Shown: positions 49,597 to 58,643 of the stretch, in pieces | Position numbering within the stretch: the stretch's first letter is position 1 | How the letters are laid out: the number at the start of each line of letters is the position of its first letter | Source: an uncultured Phocaeicola sp. | GTDB lineage: Bacteria; Bacteroidota; Bacteroidia; Bacteroidales; Bacteroidaceae | Direction of reading: 5' to 3' | Assembly: GCA_947581855.1 (NCBI GenBank) | Contig: CANPVZ010000015.1 | Location: 1-64,000, forward strand | Length of the DNA: 64,000 nt | Position numbers and translations under genes: made by a program | Notes under the pieces: model-generated | What the model saw: only the letters and a program-made list of their open reading frames with translations | The model's database searches: none | Told to the model about the DNA's origin: nothing

Positions 49597-51219
49597 ATGA
49601 GAACGAATAAATTGATTGTAGCAATAGGCGCAATGGCTGTGAGTGCCGGGTTGCGTGCGCAAACTGTTTATGATATCACTCCGATTATGACGAATGAGTT
49701 GAATGGTACAGCTCGTTTTGTTGGAATGGGTGGTGCGATGGGAGCTCTTGGAGGTGATATCACTACCATTGGAACTAACCCTGCCGGCATCGGAATCTAT
49801 CGTAGTAATGATGTAGCGGTGAGTTTGAGTTATAATGACATTCAGTCGAAAGGATCTTTTAATGGAACCACTACTAAAGATAGCCGTTCGCGCTTGTCAT
49901 TCGACCAGATTGGATTTGTATATAGTAATAAGGTGGGAAATAATACCTCTTTGCGTTTTGTGAATTTTGGCTTCAATTATCGTAAGCAAAACAATTTCAA
50001 TAAGCGTTTTGCTATGCAAGGCAATATGGAAGGGGCTTCTCAAACGGGCTATATGGCTTATCAGACAGCACAGAGCGGAGCTACTTTTGATAGTTTTATG
50101 GATATGATAAGCCTTCCGGCCAATGAGGAATATAAGGCTTATGAAAATGACAGGTTCGGTTGGTTGAGCGTAATGGGTGGACGTACAGGTTTGGATGCTG
50201 CAGAAGTTACCACAGATGAGGGAACGAAGGAGACGTGGTTTTACGGTTGGGATGGTGATTACGCAAGCTATCGTAGCGAAACGAAAGGAGGCGTAAATGT
50301 ATATGATTTTAATGTCTCTTTCAATGTGGAAGACCGTTTTTATTTTGGTTTGACAATCGGCGCGTATGATGTGGATTATTCTCGTTATTCGGTATATGGA
50401 GAAGATCTGTACAGAGAAAGTGATGCAGGCGAATTAGGTGCAAGTTATTCTTTTGAGCATTGGTACAATACCGATGGCTCCGGAGTGGATGTGAAATTAG
50501 GCTTTATCGTTCGTCCGTTCGAATATTCACCGTTGCGTTTGGGCTTTGCCGTACATACCCCCACTTGGTATTCATTAACCGAAAGTTATTCGGCTCGCTT
50601 GCGTTCAGAATATGATGTGGTAAATGCAGATAATCAGATAGAACGGTATAATGCCGAAACCGATTCTTACGACGGTTGGGGAGGCAATGTGGTGAATGAT
50701 TATGAACTGACCACTCCATGGAAATTTAATGTTAGTGCTGGATATACTGTTGGTACGTCTGTAGCTTTGGGAGCCGAATACGAGTATGCTGATTATTCTT
50801 CGGCTAAGTTGAAGAATGCCGATGGATATGAAGATAGTTACATGGCTACCCAAAACAGTTTTATTAAGGAAGACTTGAAAGGAGTACATACTCTCCGTTT
50901 AGGAGTAGAAGCCAAATTGGTGCCGGAATTCAGTGTCCGTGCAGGTTATAACTTCAGTAGTGCAATGTATAATAAGAATGCGTACAAAGAGTTGTCACCT
51001 TATACCACACGTACCGATACGCAGTATGCAAATAGTTTTGCTACCAATACATTCTCTGTTGGATTGGGTTATAGACTGAATAATTTCTATGCAGATATGG
51101 CGTATGTGTATAGTACACAAAAGTCTGATTTCTATTCGTATGACGATGCTTCTTTACCGGCTACCAAAATGAAAGATGATAAGAGCCGTGTTTTGTTGAC
51201 GTTAGGTGTGAGATTTTAA
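49597..51219 (+). CDS. OmpP1/FadL-like outer-membrane beta-barrel protein
   Basis: A 540-residue outer-membrane protein, signal MRTNKLIVAIGAMAVSAGLRAQ. The N-terminal plug-like region reads NGTARFVGMGGAMGALGGD and TTIGTNPAGIGIYRS, the pattern of the OmpP1/FadL/TodX family. The rest alternates beta strands and ends in VLLTLGVRF with a terminal Phe, the usual BAM recognition signal. It likely transports hydrophobic compounds; automatic labels such as hemin receptor are uncertain. It is co-transcribed with the preceding secreted gene and followed by a terminator. Confidence 0.87.
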   Translation: MRTNKLIVAIGAMAVSAGLRAQTVYDITPIMTNELNGTARFVGMGGAMGALGGDITTIGTNPAGIGIYRSNDVAVSLSYNDIQSKGSFNGTTTKDSRSRLSFDQIGFVYSNKVGNNTSLRFVNFGFNYRKQNNFNKRFAMQGNMEGASQTGYMAYQTAQSGATFDSFMDMISLPANEEYKAYENDRFGWLSVMGGRTGLDAAEVTTDEGTKETWFYGWDGDYASYRSETKGGVNVYDFNVSFNVEDRFYFGLTIGAYDVDYSRYSVYGEDLYRESDAGELGASYSFEHWYNTDGSGVDVKLGFIVRPFEYSPLRLGFAVHTPTWYSLTESYSARLRSEYDVVNADNQIERYNAETDSYDGWGGNVVNDYELTTPWKFNVSAGYTVGTSVALGAEYEYADYSSAKLKNADGYEDSYMATQNSFIKEDLKGVHTLRLGVEAKLVPEFSVRAGYNFSSAMYNKNAYKELSPYTTRTDTQYANSFATNTFSVGLGYRLNNFYADMAYVYSTQKSDFYSYDDASLPATKMKDDKSRVLLTLGVRF

Positions 51220-51290
51220 AAGGAATTGCAAATAACTGATAAATAAACCGGAGTGCTTTGAAAGGTATATTCTGGTGACCGAAGAAAATA

Positions 51291-51323
51291 GAAGGTGTCT
51301 GAAAAGGATACCTTCTTTTTTTG
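51291..51323 (+). terminator. Rho-independent terminator
   Basis: AGAAGGT (51291-51297) and ACCTTCT (51311-51317) form a 7-bp stem followed by seven T residues. It lies 72 bases after the FadL-like stop. Confidence 0.8.
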
Positions 51324-51397
51324 TTATGCCACCCGTTTATTATCCATTTTTGTTTTTAAAACCTCTTAGTTCTTCTCAATGATCGCTTTTCGAGAAG

Positions 51398-51560
51398 TCA
51401 TCTTACAGAAATAAGTAAAAAACAAAGAGGACTGACTGTTTTAGCCAGTTTCCTTAGGGTATGTGCAATGGCAACCAGGGTAAACTCTGTCTTTACCTTC
51501 TCCGTTTTTTTGTTTTCTTCTTTATCTTTTTCAGCTTTTTTGTTTTGGAGCTTTCTTTTA
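51398..51560 (-). pseudogene. Transposase C-terminal remnant
   Basis: The minus strand reads a Lys-rich stretch followed by KVKTEFTLVAIAHTLRKLAK and a stop at 51398-51400. The pattern (K-x-EF/W-x-LxxxAHxLRK) resembles the C-terminus of IS1182/IS5-type transposases common in Bacteroidota. No start, catalytic core or inverted repeats are present, so this is a residual fragment in a 355-base gap (51220-51574). Confidence 0.6.
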
Positions 51561-51574
51561 TCCCTTTTATTTCT

Positions 51575-52693
51575 TTACTTATATTCCTTTTTCTTTCCGA
51601 AGTTGAAACCGAAATAAAACTGTAACGTCCCTAGGGTATTATTCATGGAGAAGTACTTTTGCTTATAGTCATATGTGTGACCTACCCAGGAAGCACCGAT
51701 AAAATATTTAGAGTTGTTATAGACAATGCCTGCCCTTGTGATTAAATCGAAATTAATGTTATGATGCCGATCATTGTTTTCTTCGTATTGCGAAAAGATA
51801 CGTGACCGCTTGTAAGCTACCGCCGGAGCTATCGATACGCATGCAAGGCAGTTACGGGCGAATACCCAATTGTAGGCATATCCGAAATGGATACTGAAGT
51901 CTTTATATTCTACTTTATTGACTTTAAGCGAGGCTTCCATTTGGTCTAATATCCAAGAGGGAAGTTTTTGGTAATCGAAGGACATTTTGTGAGATGAATA
52001 AGATATACCTGAAAGGAACGTACCGACACTTTTTCGTTGATTGGTTGATTGACTGAATGCTGCCGGATAAGAGAAGTGCTTATTATTAAAAATGTAATAC
52101 ATATTGAAACCTTTAATGTAAGCTTTCATCCCATCGAAATTAATAGAGGTTCTTAGATTAGGAGTGTTGTTGGTTGGAGAAGAGGAGGGAGTTGGGATCA
52201 CAAATCCTTCCATATCTTTTAGTTTAAAGTCGTTACCTATTTTCCAATAGTAGAAGTCTACTCCAATTTTAGAACTATACAAATTAAATGTAAATTCGGT
52301 CTTTTTACTGTTGTGCTTGTTATGTCCTCCAAAAACTTCAGCGGCATCTACCGACCAACCAATGAAGAACCAACGCCATCCGAAGTAAGCGCCTATTTTG
52401 TAACTAGGATTGGGAGCAAAGCTCATTTGTTGTTCTTTCGGTTCAGAGGTACTAATACGGTAATGTTCGAAGATTGTATTATTGGTCAGCATTACCGCGA
52501 AGTTATATCGGTTCGGAGAAATATATGTTGTATCGTAATTATTAAAATCGATAAATTCTTTGATAAACTTCTCGAATCGGCGTAACGGTCTGACGCGTTT
52601 TTTTTGAGAAGATACTGTATCTGTAATTTCCTGTGCCATGGAACAGGTACAGGAAACTAAAAGAATAATCATAAACAACAGTATCTTTTTCAT
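51575..52693 (-). CDS. DUF4421-family secreted/outer-membrane protein
   Basis: A 372-residue protein with signal peptide MKKILLFMIILLVSCTCSMAQ. DUF4421 features are DFNNYDTTYISPNRYNFAVM near residue 50 and a beta-barrel-like alternation ending LQFYFGFNFGKKKEYK. The family is restricted largely to Bacteroidota and probably forms an outer-membrane barrel; its function is unknown. It lies 19 bases after the Gfo/Idh/MocA gene on the same strand, but a shared role is not evident. Confidence 0.85.
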   Translation of the reverse strand: MKKILLFMIILLVSCTCSMAQEITDTVSSQKKRVRPLRRFEKFIKEFIDFNNYDTTYISPNRYNFAVMLTNNTIFEHYRISTSEPKEQQMSFAPNPSYKIGAYFGWRWFFIGWSVDAAEVFGGHNKHNSKKTEFTFNLYSSKIGVDFYYWKIGNDFKLKDMEGFVIPTPSSSPTNNTPNLRTSINFDGMKAYIKGFNMYYIFNNKHFSYPAAFSQSTNQRKSVGTFLSGISYSSHKMSFDYQKLPSWILDQMEASLKVNKVEYKDFSIHFGYAYNWVFARNCLACVSIAPAVAYKRSRIFSQYEENNDRHHNINFDLITRAGIVYNNSKYFIGASWVGHTYDYKQKYFSMNNTLGTLQFYFGFNFGKKKEYK

Positions 52694-52712
52694 TTATATA
52701 CAAAAGACTGAT

Positions 52713-53687
52713 TTAAATTTTCCCCAGAATTTTATCTACCACCCAATTGGTAGGAGTAGCGCTAATTCCGTTGCAAGTACATATACCTTTTCCCTGCAAA
52801 TGTTCCACTACAGCTTTGATAAGAGGTAATTGCACATAGGGTGGGTTTTCCACCGCAATTTCTTCCCGTCCGCGTTCGGTATGCAGGGCAATCGGATCGA
52901 AAGTGAACACAGAGAAACAAATCATACCTTTATCGCCAATAATCTCAATCCGGTCTTCTTTGGCGGATTCGTGTGCTACAAAGCACCAAGAACCTGAACC
53001 GGGCAGACCTGAATCGAATTTGAAACATGCGCTTACCGTATCTTCCACTTCATAGAGTCCGCCTCGGTTACTGCAATATCCCTCGGCTTCGAGGATGCAT
53101 CCGAATATATCTTGCAAGATGTCCAACTGGTGAGGAGCTAAATCGTAGAAATATCCACCTCCGGCTATACCCGGTAATAAACGCCAGGGAAGATTTGTCT
53201 TGTTATAATCCATTTCACTTGGCGGCTGTGCAAAACGGATCTGCACATTGATAACCGTACCGATTTGTCCACTGTTGATGAGTTCTTTCACCTTTATGAA
53301 ATAGGGTAAGTAGCGACGGTAATAAGCAACGAAACATGGAACACCTGTTTCTTTGGATATTCGGTTAATACGCGTACAATCTTCGTAATTGGCAGCCATA
53401 GGCTTTTCAATATATACCGGTTTGCCTGCTTTCATAGCCATGATGGCGAAAGTAGCATGCGATGACGGTGGTGTGGCAATGTAGATTGCGTTTACATCCG
53501 GGTCGTCTACCAACTCTTGCGCATCATCATACCATTTAGGTATGTTATGCCGTTGAGCATACGATTCTGCCTTGCGGGCATCGCGACTCATTACAGCTTG
53601 CACCATAGAGCCTTCTATCATATTGAATGCCGGGCCGCTTTTACGTTCCGTTACATCGCCGCAGCCAATAAATCCCCATTTAATCAT
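52713..53687 (-). CDS. Gfo/Idh/MocA-family oxidoreductase
   Basis: A 324-residue NAD(P)-dependent oxidoreductase. The N-terminal Rossmann fold begins WGFIGCGDVTERKSGPAF, and the family motif VYIEKPMAANYEDC (EKP) lies at about residues 92-105. The C-terminal substrate domain contains YYDLAPHQLDIL-like GGGYFYDLAPHQLDIL (about 165-180). It probably acts on a sugar or inositol derivative. Length and motifs are normal. No signal peptide. Confidence 0.92.
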   Translation of the reverse strand: MIKWGFIGCGDVTERKSGPAFNMIEGSMVQAVMSRDARKAESYAQRHNIPKWYDDAQELVDDPDVNAIYIATPPSSHATFAIMAMKAGKPVYIEKPMAANYEDCTRINRISKETGVPCFVAYYRRYLPYFIKVKELINSGQIGTVINVQIRFAQPPSEMDYNKTNLPWRLLPGIAGGGYFYDLAPHQLDILQDIFGCILEAEGYCSNRGGLYEVEDTVSACFKFDSGLPGSGSWCFVAHESAKEDRIEIIGDKGMICFSVFTFDPIALHTERGREEIAVENPPYVQLPLIKAVVEHLQGKGICTCNGISATPTNWVVDKILGKI

Positions 53688-53803
53688 TTCTTAACGTTCT
53701 TTTCTATAATGAATAAAAAAATCTTCCTACTATTAATTGCAAATATATTCATTTTCGCTACTTTTGCCATGTAAAAGACATACATTTTTTAAATATTTAG
53801 GTT

Positions 53804-54736
53804 ATGAACGAGCAATTTCAAACTTCCGTATTATATAAATCTCGTGGCTTTTCCGGTCGCTTATCAGAGAGTTTTAAGTTTCTGGAGAAGAATTTTAAAC
53901 AGATATTTAAAATTTCCATATTGGGTTTGATACCTGTTGGAACATTATCTGCTTTTACTCTGACATTTATGCCTGTGCAAAGTATGGATGGGATATTGGT
54001 GCTTGTTTGGTTGTTGATAATGCTTGTTTTGTCTTTGGCTGCTTCTCTTTATTTTCATTCATTCATATATGCTATGTTGGAAAAATATGGAGAGTTGGGT
54101 TATGTGCCTTCAATGAAATTCAAGGCTTGGTGGCCTTTGATGAAGAAAAAGATGGGACGCGTGTTGCTTTATGATTTGTTTTTTAGTATTTTTTTTGTAG
54201 TCTGTATGCTGATTGTATTTGTTCCGTATATCCTGAGTACGGCTTCTATAGCTACGTCTACTGTTAACGTTTCGGTTCCTTTGTGGGGGCCGTTGCTGTC
54301 ATTGTTGTTTTTTATTATATTTGTCTTTGTGTTCATTCCTCTTTTTTTAATGCCTAACTTTTATCTATTGAGTCCGGAATCTTTGATGAGTTCTTTTACT
54401 CAGTCCTTTAAATTAGGTATTCCGCATTGGGGATCTATGTTCGGTATAGCTTTGTTAACACTCATTCTTTCTATTATCGCTGAGATATTAGGAGGCCTGC
54501 CGTTTTATGTAACCGAGCTGGTTAATTATCTGATTGCTTTGGCAGCAGAAGATGGAAATATGGTGACTTTACCTTCTTATTATGTGATGATGCGCGTGGT
54601 GTTCGCCTTTTTAATGTCGGTTATAAGTTATTATGCTTCATTGCTAGTTTTGGTACCTATGGCATTCCAATATGCTTCGTTGGTAACCATGAAGAAAGAA
54701 AAAGAAATGGCCGAGAGAAATACTCAATCTCTTTGA
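53804..54736 (+). CDS. Integral membrane protein, unknown function
   Basis: A 310-residue protein with about six transmembrane helices, the first at about residues 38-60 (ISILGLIPVGTLSAFTLTFM). The soluble N-terminus carries GRLSESFKFLEKNFKQIF, and a charged C-terminal tail ends KKEKEMAERNTQSL. It resembles small channel-like or glycerophosphodiester phosphodiesterase membrane-domain proteins in layout but I cannot assign a family. Its end overlaps the convergent solute-binding gene by 13 bases. Confidence 0.75.
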   Translation: MNEQFQTSVLYKSRGFSGRLSESFKFLEKNFKQIFKISILGLIPVGTLSAFTLTFMPVQSMDGILVLVWLLIMLVLSLAASLYFHSFIYAMLEKYGELGYVPSMKFKAWWPLMKKKMGRVLLYDLFFSIFFVVCMLIVFVPYILSTASIATSTVNVSVPLWGPLLSLLFFIIFVFVFIPLFLMPNFYLLSPESLMSSFTQSFKLGIPHWGSMFGIALLTLILSIIAEILGGLPFYVTELVNYLIALAAEDGNMVTLPSYYVMMRVVFAFLMSVISYYASLLVLVPMAFQYASLVTMKKEKEMAERNTQSL

Positions 54737-55539
54737 TATTTATGAAGTAAATCTGAGAAAGCTTTTCTTTGCATGAAATTATGCAGCCATAAATTGAGAC
54801 TATCGAGCAGAACTGGAGATTGTTTGTTTACTCCCCAGGCGTAGAATTGATTAAAGCTGATTTCAGTGCCTATATCTAACTGTGGAAAGTCCGGCAAGGA
54901 AGTTTCTGCTATACCGGATTCACACACAGCGTAATCGATATCTCCATGTGCTACCATCGCCATAAGTTGTTCCGTTCCGTATTTATCTATTTCTTTTACA
55001 ATAATGGTGTCGCCGATTTCTTTGCTTAAATTACGGATGCGATAACTTACCGCAGAACCGTGAGGTATATAAACCGTTTTTCCTGCCAACTCCAATTGAT
55101 TATGAATGAAAAGGCTGTCGGTTTTTTCTTTTCGTTGAACAAGTATTTGTTTATTGACAAAAATAGGGATTGTAAAAGCAAGCAGGGAGTCTTTTGATTC
55201 GCTAGTTACCAATATGCTGTTGGCTATAAGATCATACGTTCCATTGTTTATTCCGTTAATTTGATTCTCCAACTTCATTTCGGGACAGATATTTAACCGC
55301 AATCCTTTTTCTTTGGCAAAGGCTTGCACTAGTTCGTAATGAAAACCGGAGATACTGTCTCCTTTTACATAATAACTGACCGAGTTATATTCAGTTGTAA
55401 CTTTTAGTTCTCCGGAAGCAATAATTTCTTTGTAATCTCTAGGTCCTTTTTTTCTTTCTTCATGCGGATGTAATAAAAATGTTGCTATCGTAGCAGAAAT
55501 AGCCCCCATTATTATATATTTCAAATATTTCCGTTTCAT
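54724..55539 (-). CDS. Membrane-tethered extracellular solute-binding protein family 3
   Basis: A 271-residue SBP_bac_3 protein. A signal anchor (YLKYIIMGAISATIATFLL) is followed by the type II periplasmic binding fold: IIASGELKVTTEYNSVSYY, GFHYELVQAFAKEKGLRL, INGINNGTYDLIANSILVTSE and VAHGDIDYAVCESGIAE. It resembles the N-terminal sensor half of MltF-type lytic transglycosylases but lacks a transglycosylase domain, so it may sense amino acids or murein peptides. It lies 3 bases after the porin gene, probably the same operon. Confidence 0.85.
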   Translation of the reverse strand: MKRKYLKYIIMGAISATIATFLLHPHEERKKGPRDYKEIIASGELKVTTEYNSVSYYVKGDSISGFHYELVQAFAKEKGLRLNICPEMKLENQINGINNGTYDLIANSILVTSESKDSLLAFTIPIFVNKQILVQRKEKTDSLFIHNQLELAGKTVYIPHGSAVSYRIRNLSKEIGDTIIVKEIDKYGTEQLMAMVAHGDIDYAVCESGIAETSLPDFPQLDIGTEISFNQFYAWGVNKQSPVLLDSLNLWLHNFMQRKAFSDLLHKYQRD

Positions 55540-55542
55540 GAC

Positions 55543-57615
55543 TTAATTGAAGAAATTCCATGAAATCCCCCATTTGAATACCATCGGGTTGATTGGGTAA
55601 TGCGGAACAAGGAAGTAATTGGATTTGCCTGTTCCTTCGTTGACATGTGACAACATTACATAAATGCGGGTATGCTTCAGATGCAAGTTCGCATAGACAT
55701 TAACTATAGGGTAATTGCCTATTTCTATACGATTGTCCGGGTTTTGTACATAAAACTGTCCCATAGCCGGAGAATAGTCCGGTGCGTAATATTTGGTGAA
55801 ATAACGGACATCGGCTCCCAACTCTACGCTCAATACCTTTTTTGCTAATTTAAAATCAAGATAAAGATTATGGTATAATGATAATTTAGGCAAAGGAAGC
55901 ACATCTTCGTTGCTACTTTTCTGGTAAGCTATTTCATTATCCAAATGAAGAATACCGAATTTGAAATCTTGTTTCAGAATAGCACTAAGTACTTGTATAT
56001 TGTCGCTACATTGTCGTACGGCTACATTGTTTTTATAAATAGTTTCTTGGGGAGTTCCATTGTCGTCGACGGGAGTATAAGGTACACTGGCATTGGCAAA
56101 GTAAGTATAATTTTTTATGTTTTCCACTCCTACACGTAGATTTGTTTTCCATTTTTTCGAAGTGAATTCTCCTTCAATTCGGGAACGTAGTTCTTTAGCC
56201 AGATCATCGTTGTTCCACCAAAAATGCTGCGAGTGATAATGGCGGAAATAGAATGATGGAGTGATACGTTTGGTAAAAGCATGCGCTGCCAGTTGGATAG
56301 TATCTTTAAAAAGTCTGAAATTCAAATCTACTTTTCCGTCAATATCGAATTGTCCCGCATCTTCTCCTGTGAGAGCTGTTTCGCCCTTTATAGTATAATG
56401 CAAGGTATTACCCATTCTCTTGGAAAGCTCACCTCCGACAGATAGTATGTTTTCCGTGTATTTTTTTGTGAATTGGCTAGCTGATGATTCCACCGTATCC
56501 GGCAATTCAAATTTACGTATTTCATATGATACGAAACCTGTCAGTCCGGCTTTCGCCCATTTGTTGAATCCTTCGTGAAGGGCAATGGCGAAAGTATTCT
56601 TGATAGATGAATTTCGTGTTATATCCAATGTGGAATCTCCTGGAAGATAGTTGTGCAGGTAATAGTTATCCGGCGTATCGTAAGCTATATATTTGCGCTT
56701 ATAGTTTTGAATTTTTAAAGTGTGTATAAAACTTGTAACAGGTACAAAATCCATATAGTGTTGTGCCGTATCGATCGGCTCCTTATGGAATCCTAAATTA
56801 TAGCGTTGAGTCAGAAATAAGTAATAATTATCATTGCGGTTCCATGTTTTATCCAGGATGGTAGGGATGTCCGACGGATTATATGTGTTTGGCAAATCTT
56901 CAGGGTTGGTGATATATATATCATCTTCTATACCTCCGTTTTCGGCCATCTTCATATGATTCTTGCTGAAGATGAAATTCATATTATAACGGTCTCCTAA
57001 ATATGAAGAAAATAATGTGCCGTTGAAAAGAGAGGTAGCTTGGTCGTTATACATACCTCGTCCATATAAATAATCGAAAGTGAAACCGAAACTCAAGCGC
57101 CGGTTGGCATTTACTCCAAAGTAAGAGCGGAAGCGGTCTTCGCCATCCGTTTGGTTTCCGGCTGAATAATAAGATAAGTTCGTAAAAGGAGATTTTGTAT
57201 TAATAAAATGGAAATCTTCCGTACGAATCAAAAAGAAATCATAAGGGTCGGTAAACAGAAACTGAGAAGGCTCTTTCCGGTCAAAAAATATACGTGAAAG
57301 ACGAGGAGAACCCATGTTTCCCAGATAGTTATAATGACCGTTCATGCCATCCGTTAACTGTATGTTTTGGAACTGGTGGCGTAAGGTATCCACTTCTGTC
57401 GGGTGCATGTTTCCTAACCAGTCGACAGTCCACATTCGTATACCGATGGGGATGGTTTCGGAATCTACAGTAGTTGTATCGTTTGGGTTTTCGTTCGGGT
57501 CCCGGTTTATGGTACGCGGTCCGTCAGCTGTTTGATTATACAAGCGATTCGTTTGCGCAAATAGTCCTTGTGCAACGGTTAAAATGATAATGGGTATAAG
57601 TAGTAAACGTTTCAT
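55543..57615 (-). CDS. Putative porin (Porin_10 type)
   Basis: A 690-residue outer-membrane protein from the ATG at 57615, signal MKRLLLIPIIILTVAQGLFAQ. Motifs of the Bacteroidota putative-porin family include GNMGSPRLSRIFFDR (about 115), NLSYYSAGNQ and LSFGFTFDYLYGRGMY. The C-terminal strands end FKWGISWNFFN with a terminal aromatic-rich BAM signal. It likely forms a diffusion pore or nutrient channel. I rejected a longer start because a -7 box lies immediately upstream of 57615. The solute-binding gene follows after 3 bases. Confidence 0.88.
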   Translation of the reverse strand: MKRLLLIPIIILTVAQGLFAQTNRLYNQTADGPRTINRDPNENPNDTTTVDSETIPIGIRMWTVDWLGNMHPTEVDTLRHQFQNIQLTDGMNGHYNYLGNMGSPRLSRIFFDRKEPSQFLFTDPYDFFLIRTEDFHFINTKSPFTNLSYYSAGNQTDGEDRFRSYFGVNANRRLSFGFTFDYLYGRGMYNDQATSLFNGTLFSSYLGDRYNMNFIFSKNHMKMAENGGIEDDIYITNPEDLPNTYNPSDIPTILDKTWNRNDNYYLFLTQRYNLGFHKEPIDTAQHYMDFVPVTSFIHTLKIQNYKRKYIAYDTPDNYYLHNYLPGDSTLDITRNSSIKNTFAIALHEGFNKWAKAGLTGFVSYEIRKFELPDTVESSASQFTKKYTENILSVGGELSKRMGNTLHYTIKGETALTGEDAGQFDIDGKVDLNFRLFKDTIQLAAHAFTKRITPSFYFRHYHSQHFWWNNDDLAKELRSRIEGEFTSKKWKTNLRVGVENIKNYTYFANASVPYTPVDDNGTPQETIYKNNVAVRQCSDNIQVLSAILKQDFKFGILHLDNEIAYQKSSNEDVLPLPKLSLYHNLYLDFKLAKKVLSVELGADVRYFTKYYAPDYSPAMGQFYVQNPDNRIEIGNYPIVNVYANLHLKHTRIYVMLSHVNEGTGKSNYFLVPHYPINPMVFKWGISWNFFN

Positions 57616-57624
57616 AATTAGGCG

Positions 57625-57632
57625 CAAAAATA
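57625..57632 (-). promoter_or_regulatory. -7 promoter box of the porin gene
   Basis: TATTTTTG followed by C on the minus strand, 10 bases before the chosen ATG, so the leader would be very short. Confidence 0.5.
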
Positions 57633-58034
57633 CAACAAAAAACGAAAAGCTTGCTCCTTTCATAAAAGAAACTTGAAGTTTGAAAATATTTTTTATGATT
57701 CTTCCATAAAAGAAAAAGCTGAAATTTGTATATCCTGCTGTTTAACAATAAATATTTTTAAGGTCGTTTAGGGAAGAGAACTAATGTCTAGGTAGATACT
57801 CTCGTTTAATTGTACTTTTATAATATGGTTATGTTTTAGAAGAAGCGACAGCTGCATAATATAGTAGATAAAGTGTAGATAAAAGAGTTGCTTTAAAATA
57901 GAAGGGGAAAAACGGAAGACCTGTCGGATTGAAAATTTCTTTGAGCAAGATTCTTATATTGCATCTTATCTTTCTGAATATAAGACGAGATAATAAAAGA
58001 ATCCTTGTGTAGAAGGTCTCTAATTATAAATAAA

Positions 58035-58064
58035 GCTGCCTCATTGTTTTATTTTTGAGACAGC
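58035..58064 (-). terminator. Terminator of the kor operon
   Basis: GCTGcCTCA and TGAGaCAGC form two 4-bp helices with one internal mismatch. On the minus strand the stem is followed by TTTATTTAT. It lies 30 bases after the gamma-subunit stop. Confidence 0.65.
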
Positions 58065-58093
58065 CTTAGGAGAATAGATGAAATTTTATTTGT

Positions 58094-58639
58094 CTATTCG
58101 TGTGGGCGGATAATTTCCATACCTTTACGGATTGCAGCTTCATTCATGGGTATTAAATGATGGTGGCGTTCTGGAAGAGTTTTCCTTAGCCCTTTCAATA
58201 CACTTTCGATGGAAACGATCGGATGAAGTTTCAGCAAACCTCCCAATACAATCATATTGAAAGCTTTCGTATTATTCATTTCCGTTGCGGCATCCATGGC
58301 ATCAATACGGTAAATATTGATATCCTTGCGTGTTGGCGGTTCAATGATCCCATACCCATCATAAATAAGAGTTCCTCCTGGTTTGATTTTGCTTTCAAAC
58401 TTTTCTAAAGAAGGCTGGTTTAAGATAATAGCCGTATCGTAACGGCTGAGAATGGGGGATGAAATGCGTTCATCGCTGACAATAATTGTTACATTGGCTG
58501 TACCGCCCCGTTGCTCAGGGCCGTAAGCCGGCATCCATGTAACCTCTTTTCCTTCCATTAAGCCGGAGTAAGCGAGAATCTTACCCATCGACAAGACTCC
58601 TTGTCCTCCAAATCCGGATATAATAATTTCTTCTTTCAT
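58094..58639 (-). CDS. 2-oxoacid:ferredoxin oxidoreductase, gamma subunit
   Basis: A 181-residue gamma (POR-domain) subunit: IIISGFGGQGVLSMGKIL at the start, MPAYGPEQRGGTANVTIIVSD at about 36-56 and NMIVLGGLLKLHP at about 130. With the alpha, beta and ferredoxin subunits it forms a KorABCD/VorABCD-type enzyme. That enzyme oxidatively decarboxylates a 2-oxoacid to acyl-CoA, passing electrons to ferredoxin, or runs in reverse. Whether it uses 2-oxoglutarate or branched-chain oxoacids is undecided. It lies 4 bases after the beta-subunit gene and is the last gene of the operon. Confidence 0.92.
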   Translation of the reverse strand: MKEEIIISGFGGQGVLSMGKILAYSGLMEGKEVTWMPAYGPEQRGGTANVTIIVSDERISSPILSRYDTAIILNQPSLEKFESKIKPGGTLIYDGYGIIEPPTRKDINIYRIDAMDAATEMNNTKAFNMIVLGGLLKLHPIVSIESVLKGLRKTLPERHHHLIPMNEAAIRKGMEIIRPHE

Positions 58640-58643
58640 ATTT

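Larger units (their letters stand above)
57616..58093. other. Intergenic region before the porin gene
   Basis: A 478-base gap. The porin -7 box is at 57625-57632 and the kor operon terminator at 58035-58064. No gene or RNA was recognised between them. Confidence 0.5.

Noticed and set aside
53709-53774. 21-codon hydrophobic peptide before the membrane protein gene
   Set aside because: Too short to support from sequence alone; it overlaps no conserved signal and may be chance.
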